Assembly (NCBI GenBank): GCA_022702545.1
Contig: JAHRBC010000002.1
Span: 3,844,001 to 3,908,000, forward strand
Origin: Phycomyces nitens
Taxonomy: Eukaryota; Mucoromycota; Mucoromycetes; Mucorales; Phycomycetaceae
DNA: 64,000 nt
Direction: 5' to 3'
Shown piece after piece: positions 1-11,563 of this stretch (positions within the stretch are counted from its first letter, which is position 1; each line of letters starts with the position of its first letter). A program made the translations under genes and the position numbers. The notes under the pieces are model-generated. The model saw only the letters and a program-made list of their open reading frames with translations. It did not search any database and was not told the origin of the DNA.

Positions 1-2961
1 CCTCAGCTCAATGTCATCAACATTTTCCCCTTTTCATCCTTCGTTTACAACCCGAGAACTGAATTCAAACTCGTTACCAAGCAGCCTACATTTGATTTCT
101 ATTAGTCTGTCTGGATACCACGGTTCTGTACCTGAGCTTACCGGATAATTACAGTTGTACCCGTTTTACACTGGTACTCAAAAGACTAATGTATCAAAGT
201 ATAGCGACCATCTTTTTCTTTTTGGCTCATAATTATGCTCTTTAATAAAATCGATAAAGTGTTTACTAAAACTTGGCATTTGATTATTCACCGACTAGGC
301 ATTTATTTGTAAATATTATGAAGTCTGCAGATCCAGCCTCTCAAAAAAAAAGAAGCTAATGCTGTCTTTCCAGGCAAGTTGAAGGTATACAAAAAGCAAC
401 CGGCGTTTAAGTATAAAGATGCCCCAAAAACAAACAAACAAACGATAAAATCATACGTTGGTTGTTGTAGAATGTAGGCTATACGCAACATTTCCAGTAC
501 TTGGAAAGCAATCATTCTATATATTAGACCTTTTTGTTTTGTTTTTAAAAAAATTGCTTGTATTTATCAAGGCATTCAAAGACACGATTACTTTTGGAGA
601 CTAGTCGGGTTTCCCTGGTTCCATTACAGGCAATTACTTATGTTCAAGGGCCGTGTTACACCCAGAATATATCAAAGAAACACAAAAAAAAGTGAACATT
701 AGGTGTCAAACATCCAAGGTGTTCATCAGCTATATACTCTTAAAACTAGAGAGTCAATAAACCACTTTCAGCACTCCTCCCCTTTTATTTTGGCGAGAAT
801 AGCCTCTACAATAAAAGAAAGGATAAATTCATCTGCACAGTTTTTTTTTGTCGCATAAAAGTTTATACGTATTATTTGTTTTCTGTATTTCTTTAATTGG
901 TTTACAAGTCAAGCCTTGCATTCAAATAAAAAAAGGCTGGTTGACTGACAAGAGATTGGTAACCATAAAATAGTGTGGCTATAGACAGGCTAGGTAGATT
1001 ATAATGCTAGGTGTTGTGAGCGGATAATGGACAGAGGCAGAGACCAGAAATACTTACAGAAAAAAAATGACAAGCGAGGGACAATACTTTGAGAGAATCA
1101 TAGTAGTGAAGATAAAAAGCTCAAACAGGCGTAAAGATGGTTGAAATTGGCGCCGAGGAAGTAAGGGATACTGAGATGGGACTTGGATCAGCCTGATTCC
1201 AATAAACAAAAACATGAATAATTTGTATATAAAGAGTTTGGAGAATTTACCTTTTACTGCCTCGTTTGCCTAGGATAAATATTTTCTGGTTAGAACAAGT
1301 ATATAAATATTGCTGTATTATTTGTAGGTTATTTGTTCTTGACAGCCAAAGAACGTTTAGCCCAAACCGGTTTGATGTAAAGAGCAAACAAAAAGTTTAG
1401 TTGCAAATAAAGATGGTCTTTGGGTATTTACTACTACAAAACAAAACAAAACCCTTACTTTGAATAGAATTAGACTCTAGTATAGATCAACATACTCGAG
1501 AGATACATGCTGTTGCCGAATAGCTTGAAAATGTCTGTACATTTAGGGCTGATTATTGAATAATTATAGATACATCTCAAATCAGTTTTACTGTCCAATA
1601 TGATTTGTACATCAAGCCCGTATATACACCACACCTGTTTTATTGCATACATATTAACTAAAAAGATAAAATGTAGAGAGGATCTTTTATACCATAAAAG
1701 TAACTGGCCGACTGCACTATTCTCCAGTATTAATCTAGAAATGCCAGGAGTTACGATCAAGGACTTGTTATTGTAGATTACTTATAGACTATTGGAAAAT
1801 CCAAGGCAAAAAAAGGGGGGAATTGGTGATATCAAAAGTATTTAAATTGTTGGATTGTAATAATATAATCCATAAACAACTATAAAAAGACTCTTGAGAT
1901 CTTGATACCACAGTTATTGTGAGTCTGGATTACAAAATCATAAAGAGATTGAAACTAGGGTATTTTAAGAGATATTAAAGAATACCGTGGCCGAGAATGA
2001 GAATAAAGACATTTGAATTGAGACTGGACTACCATATGTAACAATAGCATCACTGACAATCATCCATTTTTCAATTGATAGACATGGAGTCCATATTTGA
2101 CCTTTTTTTTTTGCCTGATATACTTTTTGGAAAGTTTAGCACTATACAAACAACCTGTAGGTCATATTGCAGCCGGATATAACCATGCTCATTTTGTTGA
2201 ATTGTATGGGAAACAATGGTTGTAATTGATAAAATACTAGGTTATATATTGGATGTATTTGACAATAGCTAACAAGTAAATATGGCTTTTATCAATAAAA
2301 AAAAGCTTTTCTCATTTATCTGCGATTATAAACCAAACAAACAAAAAAACAGGTCATTTTCCATAGTATATCATGTTTTGTAGACATGAACTATTTGTTC
2401 TCGAGTCAAACAGTTGATAGGGTACCGTGAGACTATGGATAATTATATTTTGAATAGGCTTATCCAAAGTATCATGAAAATAAGCAAACCGAGTGATTGA
2501 ATCAAGCTCCAGTAATGTGTTCCTGAGATTAGCACGTGTGGGAACCTTTAAAGTAGCAATATATACATTGGCAAATTCATGTTGCAGAGTCATAAGACAA
2601 AGATGAATAAGGGTACCAATTAGATGGAAAGACAAACAGATTTAAAAGATGTATGTTTCTATAGCGATTCTAGTCCCATAAACCAATCGACATGGAATAC
2701 CTTCTAAGTATATATATATATAAAGATGTGATTCATTTACTTTATATTTTTCTACCAGTTGGAAACACAAGCAAGAAAAAAAAGGGCAATTGTCCTGAAT
2801 AGCAACCCATGTTTGTTACCGTTGGTATGGTTCTCGTAATGTACTATTCAATCCAAACAATAATGTTTATCATGTATTGGTAAAGAAAAGACACGGAAAG
2901 AGTTGCAGTCAGTCTTGTCAAGTTGAATCAATCTAGTTTAGACTGCTTATTGGTTCCAAGC

Positions 2962-3008
<47 letters not shown>

Positions 3009-4275
3009 GGTGCTTGTAGACTCTCATGGATTATCTATTCATTTAAAGTGATTTTGATAATGTAGAAAGATGGTGCTTAAAGAAAGGCAAGTATTGCCAA
3101 CCAAGGTCTTGCAAACAATACATGGTTTTGTATCTTGATTCTGATTGTTGTACGTTTGTAGCCGTCAGGCTATAAAACACAGCTAATAAGAGACCGACTA
3201 ATTATTTAAAATAAGCATTTTATCTAGCGTATTACATTGTTTTTTTTAGTTACTCATCTCATGTAACATGCTATAAAAATATTTTATAAAGAGATGTGTT
3301 GTGGCTGTAAAATTCAACGGAATATGCTTCTAGGCCCAAAAATCCTTGTATATAATACACTACAATATAATAAAATTAAATCTATTTTTATTTATTCTCT
3401 CTAGTTGCCCAAATAAAGCTTATATACATTCAATCTATATACAGTAAATCAATCAATCTTGTCTTTTTGTTCTAGTACATCATGTATTATTATATGATTT
3501 TTGGTATTAAATATCATTAATATAAAACTAGACAATCGTATTAATCCTTGCAAAACGAATTATGAATAATTGCAACACTAAATAGCCAAGAGATATATAA
3601 ATTAACATATTAATCTTGTGTATCAGATCAAAAATAGCTCCTCAATTGGTCTTTTTACTCAGAATCGCTATACAATGGTTACATTGTTCTTGTAGACAAT
3701 AAGGATCTCTACATTGCAATCCATAAATCACAGTTTATAACAAAAGAGGTCTATAAATATCAGACTTTTACAAATATGATCTTCATTGGTTTCCAAAATA
3801 ACTTTTAGTGTAACATACACTATAATGAACGATTTATCACTAGGCTAGTCAATAGATACAACATGGGAAATCTAGATAAACATCCCAAAGCGTTCCTGAA
3901 GCACCTCTTCGATGAGTCAAGAAGTATAACAGTCAGATATCTTGAAATATCTCTGGTACCCAAGATTCAAAGTGGCTAAAAAGAGTGATAGGAATAGAGA
4001 CAAGAAGGCGACTTTTACTAATTCACATTGCCTAGGAAAGAAACATGGCATACTTCGGCTCAATGGAAATGGCATAAATCGTCCTGTAGCCATGACAACA
4101 GAAGCCACTTGAAGAAGTGGAGTTTGTACAAGGACATTCAACTAACCAGCCTAAATTTAGACAGAATGGTTACAATTAGTAGCTCCATATGGACACGCCC
4201 AGGAAGTGCTTTTTCTTACAAGGGAAAAAACGACAGCAAGTTTGGTTTTCTCTACTAGTCATTACAAACCTTTAA
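1..4275. other. gene-poor AT-rich intergenic DNA
   Basis: No reading frame in this 4.3 kb shows a recognisable domain, and no chain of frames joins through good splice sites. The DNA is AT-rich, with poly-A/T tracts, a (TA)n stretch near 2710 and an ATT microsatellite. The longest frames (70-96 codons) lack family features and look like chance. The last few hundred bases probably hold the promoter and 5' leader of the gene starting at 4276. Confidence 0.6.
2963..3008. repeat. (ATT)n microsatellite
   Basis: About fifteen uninterrupted ATT/TTA trinucleotides lie in gene-free AT-rich DNA. This is seen directly. Confidence 0.95.
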
Positions 4276-5879
4276 ATGGCCAATAACCAATACTCAACCA
4301 CAGCCCTGGAAGCTAATCACACCCCACCACATCCACCTCAGCATGATTTCGTGGATCTAAGGATTCCAATCGAAGTTGGTCCATCAAGGTCCATGCAACG
4401 TTCCAAAACAGTACGCAATCTCGGAAATGCCGGAAGTAGAGTACGAGGTTTCTTCAAAAAGCAAAATTCAAAAGAAGTTGATTCCAGCAAACCAACCTAT
4501 ACTACACGCGATGAACCACAGTCATTTTCCGCTGCCAGTACCCATCGACAGACTCGTCCATTATTGCCATCATCATCATCTTATGGCCCAAATTCGCAAT
4601 TCGAACAAGACAATACCGATCTATCTCGACCACCATCCCATAATATAGAACGAACCTCACAAGAGAAAGGTAAGATATTGTGTTTCTGCATAGTTGACGC
4701 AGAAATATTTCCATAGCAACGGGGTTATTTGTGCATCGTACGACAACCCTGCTTTTCTTTATCTAACCTTTTGTTCTTCTTTCTCATCCCTAACCCTTTC
4801 TGTTTCTGCATCAAGATTCAGCAATGGACACTCGAGTCAGTCAATCGTCAGCCACAAATGGCGTTCAGAACCCAACTCTACCCACAGACAAGGCCCTGGT
4901 GGAATCAGCTGAGCCGCTTACTCCAGAAGCAGCCGAGCTCATGCGGGAAATAGAACAAGTGAATGCTTCGATTACGCGTGCCAAGCAAGAGATTGAAGCC
5001 GAAGCAGAAAAAAAACAGACATTGCAGACGGAATTAGATGAGGCCCGTAGAGTATTCCAGGCACGAGAGATGGAGTACACTCAGGTCGAGCATAGCTTCT
5101 TTGCACACACCCGTGCTATTCGTGCTACCGACGACGATTTATCGACAATTCGAGACTCATTCAAGTTACTAAAGTATTCCATTACTCGTGTCATCATGAC
5201 ATTGAATAAGAAAGCAGACCGAGCCATAGCCACCGAGTGCCTGGTGGCTGCCTGGCCCAACCTCAATGTCCTGGACCCCAACAGCCCAACCAAGGAGCTC
5301 GAGTCAGCACATATCAATCTCTTGGCTGAAAAGAAGGTCCATGAGCACTTGGTTCAGTCTGTGTTCAGATGTCCCATTTATCCTGGCTTGTCTGTGAACG
5401 AGTCCTTTGCTGCTCTTAACGAGTGGCTGATTTCGCACGATTCCAAGTTTAACGTACGTCTCCGGCAACAGCTCGCGTCGATTGTGGCTAAGAACAGCAA
5501 AGAAGGGGTTATTTACCAAGCAGGACATGCAGAGAAAAAGCGAATTGCAGATATGATATATAATGACATTGCAGACATATACGCTCCCTTTGTGCGCGAG
5601 AATGATGCGGCTGTTGAAGAAGACAAGCGCTATTCGACCAAGATCACCGACATTGTTGACAAGGCCATGCGTCTGGTAGTAGCTATCCGAGGCCAGGATG
5701 TCGACATTTCTACGCTTGATATTGAGGAAGGAAAACAGGCATTTGACGAGGAAACCATGATTGACGTCAAGGGCAAGACAACAGGCACCATTAGGTTCTG
5801 TATCTGTCCTGTGTTTGTAGGTGGGGATGGCGAGCACGGCTTTTTAGAAAAAGGCAAAGTTGTAGTGGGAAGCAGTTAA
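4276..5879 (+). CDS. coiled-coil protein of unknown function
   Basis: Two exons, 4276..4669 and 4816..5879, give 485 residues. The intron has donor GTAAGA and ends in TCAAG; the frame continues as Gly-Lys-Asp-Ser-Ala-Met. The first 130 residues are Ser/Pro/Gln-rich and look disordered. A strongly charged coiled coil follows at about 168-228. The rest is mainly helical and includes a conserved-looking segment around 300-430. I see no catalytic motif, signal peptide or membrane segment. I do not recognise the family, and a downstream start at 4824 would still keep the whole helical part. Upstream frames around 4028-4258 look spurious. The protein is probably a cytoplasmic scaffold, but that is inference only. 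Confidence 0.75.
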
Positions 5880-6004
5880 CTCTCTTTTTATATTTTTTTT
5901 ACTATCCTTTTTTCATTTCATACCTCTTCCTCCCTTTTCTTTTGTGTAACAACACTAGTTCTTTCATTTCAGTGTACTCTTTATCTACATATTCTTCTTT
6001 TCCA

Positions 6005-7211
6005 ATGAATCACCCACTTGGGAATTTAAATCACGGAAATTCTGCTGAGCCAGGCAAAAGAGTACTCTTTCGTTCAGTTACTCAAGTGAAGGATCAGAAT
6101 ACCCCATTTGCACATTACAATGGTCGTCCTGTAGGACCTCACACAATGTCCTCTCGAAGGCCTAATCCTCGGTCGAATGAATCATTCCGAGAGATTTCTA
6201 AAAATGTGCCGATTGTAAATGAAGTTGTTGATTATATCCCAGATGGTCTTGTTCAGATTAATGGCGAATTGCCATTGGAATTTATCAATCCATCCAACAA
6301 TGACAATGCACAAAAGACATTGTTGAATTCAGGTGGAAATGAAGATTCAGTAATGCCTCATTATGTTCTAATACCTATGGGAAAGGTAAACTTTGATCAT
6401 GCCATGGATATCTAGATAAAGATGGATTGTATATATTAGACAGGAGACGGGAAGTCTAGTCTTTTGAATGCCATGTTTGGCTATGATCAGTTTTTGGCAA
6501 AGACCAAGGCAAAGGTAAGCTGGAAACCCATTGGAAACCCATTGGAAGCCCATTGGAAGCCCATTATTAAGAATTGTGCTAGTCTGTTACAGAAAATATA
6601 ACCGAGAGAACAAGTGTCTGGACTACGGGAGCAAATGATGCCGTGATTACTGTTGCAGACACACCTGGGTTTGCCGATAGTTATGGCCGAAGTACCGAAT
6701 TCAATACGAGTATCAAGGATTATATCCTCGATGTAGGCTCACGTTTGGGTATCGATGCTTTTCTATTGGTCTTCAAGTTCAAGGCATCGTGGTAATGATG
6801 GCGTTAATATTGTCTGTACATCTCATACGATTCTCTTTTAGGGTTCTAAAGGTACTAAAAGAGTTTGATGAGATGATGAGGGATATAGAGCCAGATACCT
6901 GGTGGAATCATGTTATTTTGGTCTTCACGTGTGTCGACTATAACTCTGACATATCTACGGATATCTTTGAGAAGAAGCTCTTTATCTCAAACGAGTTGAT
7001 CAAGACTATCCAGACCGAGTTTAATCTCTCGACCCCTCCTACGTTTGTATTCGTGTCTTCCAAGCAGCAGGCAAACTGTGGCCATTTTTCAGGCAAGGGA
7101 ATCTGCGACTGCAAAAACGAAGCAAACTACAAGCTGGATCGGATGAGGAAACTAAAGCAGGCCATTGCAGCCAAGAATGATGCTGGGCGCTGGTTTCCAA
7201 AGCAAAAATAA
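6005..7211 (+). CDS. AIG1/GIMAP-family GTPase
   Basis: Four exons (6005..6385, 6440..6514, 6583..6791, 6842..7211) give 344 residues. The P-loop GKTGDGKSS spans the first splice junction at about residue 126, so the intron at 6386-6439 is well supported. Switch II is DTPG at about 178, after the SVTENITERTSVWTT stretch typical of AIG1 proteins. The G4-like motif is TCVD at about 250. The third exon uses the acceptor at 6581-6582; the later AG at 6591-6592 would give a stop. The first 120 residues are polar and unlike other GTPases. AIG1 proteins bind GTP and often associate with membranes in plants and vertebrates; the fungal role is unknown. A frame without ATG extends upstream, but the first ATG is at 6005. 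Confidence 0.85.
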
Positions 7212-7438
7212 GTTCTCTTTTTTTTTTAAAAAAAAAATTATTGTGCCAACCAGTGACGCAAATATGAAAGCTCAGACGTACAAAAACGGATATCCTTGGC
7301 GTAAATTTATCAAAATTAAGCACAAACATGTCTTATACTAGCGCCGACCAAATATTTTAAATCCACGAACACTTTTTAAAAAAAACTTTATTTTTGCCTT
7401 ATGCTCAACTGGCTCTTTATTTGACCTGAGACACTCTC

Positions 7439-10400
7439 ATGGCGATGGCCGAGACACAAGCCTCAATATTAAGTGCCATGGACATAACCAAGCTTTGGCC
7501 GCAATGGCGATTCCCCATTGATTTTTGTCCCGGGATATTCGCATGCAATGACAATCCCATACCCGGCACACCCGTATATTCCTCAAAGACACAAACCGGT
7601 TTACAAGCACAACTACTTCTTTGCAGTAGTGTAGGCATCCTCTGTTTGCTATTGTTCTGCTTGCTGCGAGTCAGGCAAGTCTCAAACTACTGTGTGCAGG
7701 CGTCTGTTTATCTGACACAACCAAGGGTTTTTTATATACATATATATAAATAGGTGGGGCACCATGTACTCTCCTAGACTTCGTATGTCAAAGTAAGTTT
7801 GATGGTGGAGTGCATAGTCTGTACCAAAAAAAAATACCTATATTTACAATGCTGGTCATATAGACATGCTCCTGAACATCTTCCAGATACCTTTTTTGGC
7901 TGGATATTACCTCTGTTAAAGACATCAAATTCTGTTGTACTCGAGAAAGTCGGACTTGATGCTGTCGTGGTATTTAATTATTTATGCGTCTACATACAAA
8001 TATACTCACTCGTTTTTATAGATGCTCCAATTCTTGATGATGGGCTTCAAGCTATTCACTCTCTGTGGCTTCTTTGGTGTCATTGTTCTCTATCCCATAA
8101 GCAAGATGGGGGGAGACTTGACAGATCCTATTGACCCTGAGCCAGGAAATCCTGATAATTCCACCCAGCCTGACAGCCTGCTTGGTCTCGATCTTTCGGG
8201 TTACTCACCTGCATTCTTATGGGTCTACCTATTCTTTACCTATTTATTCTGTTTTGCTACATTCTACTTTACATTCATGAACTACCGTGATTATGTCTAT
8301 ATCCGCCGCGAGTATCTCTTGCGAATTGGAAAGACGATTCCTGCAAAGACCATCCTGGTGACAGGTATCCCACCCAACCTTCGATCTGACCGAAAGTTGG
8401 CTGAATACTTTGAGACCCTCGGTATTGGTGTGGTGGATTCGGTCCATATAATACGCCATGTCAGTCGTCTATTGGAATTCATCAAAGAGCGTGCCCAGTA
8501 CTTGCGTCGTCTTGAGACAGCATATACTGACTTTTGGGGCAACCCTTGTTACGATCCTACATACGATCCAGACCGTCTTTTAAGAGAAGCTGAACGCGAC
8601 CAATCACTGCATGCCCTTGACTGGACAACCACTGGAACCGAAGGCTTGCCGACCCATAGCAAGGATAGAGAACGTCCATTGGTCCGCGATGGATTTATGG
8701 GTCTGATCGGTAACGAGGTTGACTCGATCAAGTTCCACACTGAAAAGTTCAACGAGATTGATGAAATGGTCCTAAAGGCCAGGAAACATGGAAGATTTCT
8801 CCCAACCAGCGTTGGGTTTGTTACTTATGAAGATTCCATTAGTGCTGTAAGACACACGAGCTTCTCCTGCTTATTTTACTGATCCTATTCTTTATTTCAT
8901 TCTAGTCTATCGCTTCCCAGGTCCTCATTTCCTCTACACCCTTTCGTCTACGGGCGCATCTTGCTCCTGAGCCAAGGGATGTCTTGTGGGAGAATATAGC
9001 TATGCATGGGAGAGAAAGGGTCATTCGAAAGGGAATGATATGGTTCATCCTTTTGTTTCTTGTCTTCTTCTGGGTCATTCCAATCTCTTACTTTTCTGCT
9101 CTTACCAGCGAAAACTCCCTAAGAAACTACTTTCCATGGCTTATGAAGTTGGCAGAGAAGAATAAACTGCTGCGCCAGATCATCCAGGGCTTTCTGCCCA
9201 CACTTGGTGTCAATATATTCATGGCCTTTTTGCCCTTGATTCTTAATGGTATGCAGCGATCCGATTGTTCTGCAGACAAAAACTGGCTGATGAACTCACA
9301 ATACTTTCTTCTTCTTCTTGTGCCATACAATAGGACTCAGTGTGGTCGAAGGGTTTGCGACACGCAGTGAAGCCGAGGAGTCGACGTTTAGCAAGCAAGT
9401 ATAAAGGAAATCCTACAAAAATGTTTATTAACCATGCCTTAGACACTTCTTCTTCCTCTTGTTCAACGTCTTGCTGGTGTTTACCATCTCGAGTGCCCTG
9501 TTCAAGGCATTGACAGAAATGATTGAGGATCCTACCAAAATATCCCAGATTTTGGCAACAAGACTTCCCCAGGTCGCCCCCTTCTTTGTCAACTACACGG
9601 TGATGCAAGGCATGATGCTGTAAGTGTGTTTAGCCAATAGCCACCTGTCCCGGAATTGACATTTGATGTTGAATCAGACTTCCCATACAGCTCTTGCAGA
9701 TCGGTCCGATTATTGTTCAACTACTGCAAAGCGCCTTTTTTTGCAAGACTCCTCGAGATTATGCCGAAGTTTTGGCACCTCGGATGTACAATTATGGCTC
9801 TGGTTACCCAGTCCCAGTGTTTATGTTTGTCGTGCTACTGGTCTATTCTACCATTAGCCCTCTAATCCTGTTATTTGGTGCTGTTTACTATGGCCTGGCC
9901 TACTTGGTGTTCAAGTATCAGCTGCTGTATGGTATGTGATTGTCCTGAGCCACCAACATTTTGCTCATACCACTTTAGTCTATTTTCATCCCTACGAAGT
10001 AGCAGGTAGAATGTGGCCCCTTGTGTTCTCTCGCATCATCGTTGGCCTCTTGCTCTTTCAATTGACATCTTCTGGCTTGTTTGTGCTGAGACATGCCTAT
10101 CCCCTGGCTGCTCTCTGCCTTCCACTCATCCTAATAACCATTGCATTTAAGATTGGAATGGAAGCAGCCTACAAGAAAAACACCCAGTTTCTACCCCTTC
10201 AATTGCTTGCTGAGCGGTTTGGCCCCATGGCTTCGACTGTGGCTGATCCTCCAAATTCAAATCCTCCCGAGAGATCAATCCATCCGACGTCCCATGATAC
10301 CACTGGTGAAGTGGCGAATGAGTCTCCTCAGCTCGAGAACGTTCTGGACAATGGGCTTGGTGGTTCTGAAGCAGCCCAACTTGATGCTGCATTGGATCAA

Positions 10401-11020
10401 GGTACCAGAAGCGAGATAGGGCATGAAATTGACGAACATATGAGTCATACAGCCCGTGATGTACTTGAACACGACGATAGTAATAATGACCCGGCAATGA
10501 AGCCACTGCGACGCAGACGGACGGTTCTGGATGAGGATGACTATACCGCCGAGCCGCGTCAGTACACAGACTTTAAAGAGCCTCCTATGACATTGTTGGA
10601 CGGTATTCTTAATACGGGGATGAAGCAGTACGGTCACCCTGCTCTTCTTGGTGTTCTTCCTCAATTGTGGTTACCGATCAAGGCAGGTCATACAAACAAT
10701 CAAGGAGTATGTTATGGCTCCAAACCGGGATCTGGTAGATATGTGGCGAGTAATTCTCGATGTGAGTATGACAATTGAGGCTCTAAATCAAACACTTACT
10801 AATCCATGTATTAGCTATACATGACAATGGTGAAAGACAACCATTGCTGGGAACTCCTCCAATCAACATTCGAGAGCCCCCAAGAGATATACCAAATGGA
10901 CGGGTTGAGGATAGTGAGACTGACGATGATTTTGAAGTGGGTACTTATTACCACCACCCAGAGAGACGCCATTCGCGTACATTGAGCAAAAACTATGGAG
11001 CAGCCCGATCACACCATTAA
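7439..11020 (+). CDS. CSC1/OSCA-like calcium-permeable channel
   Basis: Ten exons: 7439..7674, 7754..7792, 7864..7969, 8022..8846, 8906..9248, 9334..9394, 9443..9619, 9678..9931, 9979..10761, 10815..11020 (1009 residues). The family (RSN1/PHM7, related to OSCA/TMEM63) forms hyperosmolality- or stretch-gated cation channels in plasma or internal membranes. The N-terminal membrane segment is followed by the motif RWGTMYSPRL and then VGLDAVV before the second segment. A cytosolic loop (about residues 180-400) precedes a core of roughly eight hydrophobic helices with FHPYEVAGRMWP near its end. The tail from about 720 is acidic, low in complexity and probably disordered. Introns 1 and 6 have GC donors (GCAAGT), needed to keep LLRVRWG and FSKHFFF in frame. 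The exon-9 end is the least certain part, because a second frame there also looks protein-like. Confidence 0.88.
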
Positions 11021-11418
11021 TATCAATAAAAAAAGAACACATACAGATCCATCATATATCCTGTTTTACAAATTAAAAAGTGGTCAGAAAGGCCCACCAA
11101 AAAAAAACTTGTTTCTATTTGCTTGACGACAGGCCTATTCCCATTGTGAAGCCGACTGATGGGCTCAATGAAAAGCAGAAAATAAAAGGGGCATTTTGGA
11201 TGAGCTTAATGGTTCGATGGTATTGCAGAAAATAAGATAAAAATCCAATAGGGAATGAGGGAGGTCCCTCATGGTAGAGTTTTGCAGTGTGAACCATATT
11301 CAGGGGAAAAAGGGCTCCAACATAAAAATACTGTCGCTTTGAGAAAGCCTTGAAGGAGTCCTTAAAGCATGTCGTCTTTTGACTCCGCGTCCATTACCCC
11401 TTGGCAGATTAAGAAGGA

Positions 11419-11435
11419 GGGGGGGGGGGGGGGGG
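11419..11435 (+). repeat. 17-nt poly-G tract
   Basis: An uninterrupted run of 17 G lies about 130 bp upstream of the chosen start of the SH3/RA gene, followed by further short G-runs to 11457. It is probably in the 5' leader or a leader intron and could form a G-quadruplex. Poly-G runs are also error-prone in sequencing, so the exact length is unsure. Confidence 0.9.
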
Positions 11436-11563
11436 ATGGGATTGGTTTGGGGGGACATTGGTCATCACTAGTGCAAAAAAACCCATTTTTATTGTTATTT
11501 TTGTTTGCGATTTGTTGTGCATATCATTTGCTCTTTTATTTCAGAATCATTCCTCTCTTTACA

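Noticed and set aside
6386..6592. Simple use of the AG at 6591-6592 in the AIG1 gene
   Set aside because: It gives a stop codon at once; the AG at 6581-6582 restores the AIG1 motif SVTENITERTS.
11369..11563. N-terminal extension of the SH3/RA protein from ATG 11369
   Set aside because: It would encode a poly-Gly run and a hydrophobic segment made from what looks like a pyrimidine-rich intron ending TTTCAG. The protein is complete from 11564.
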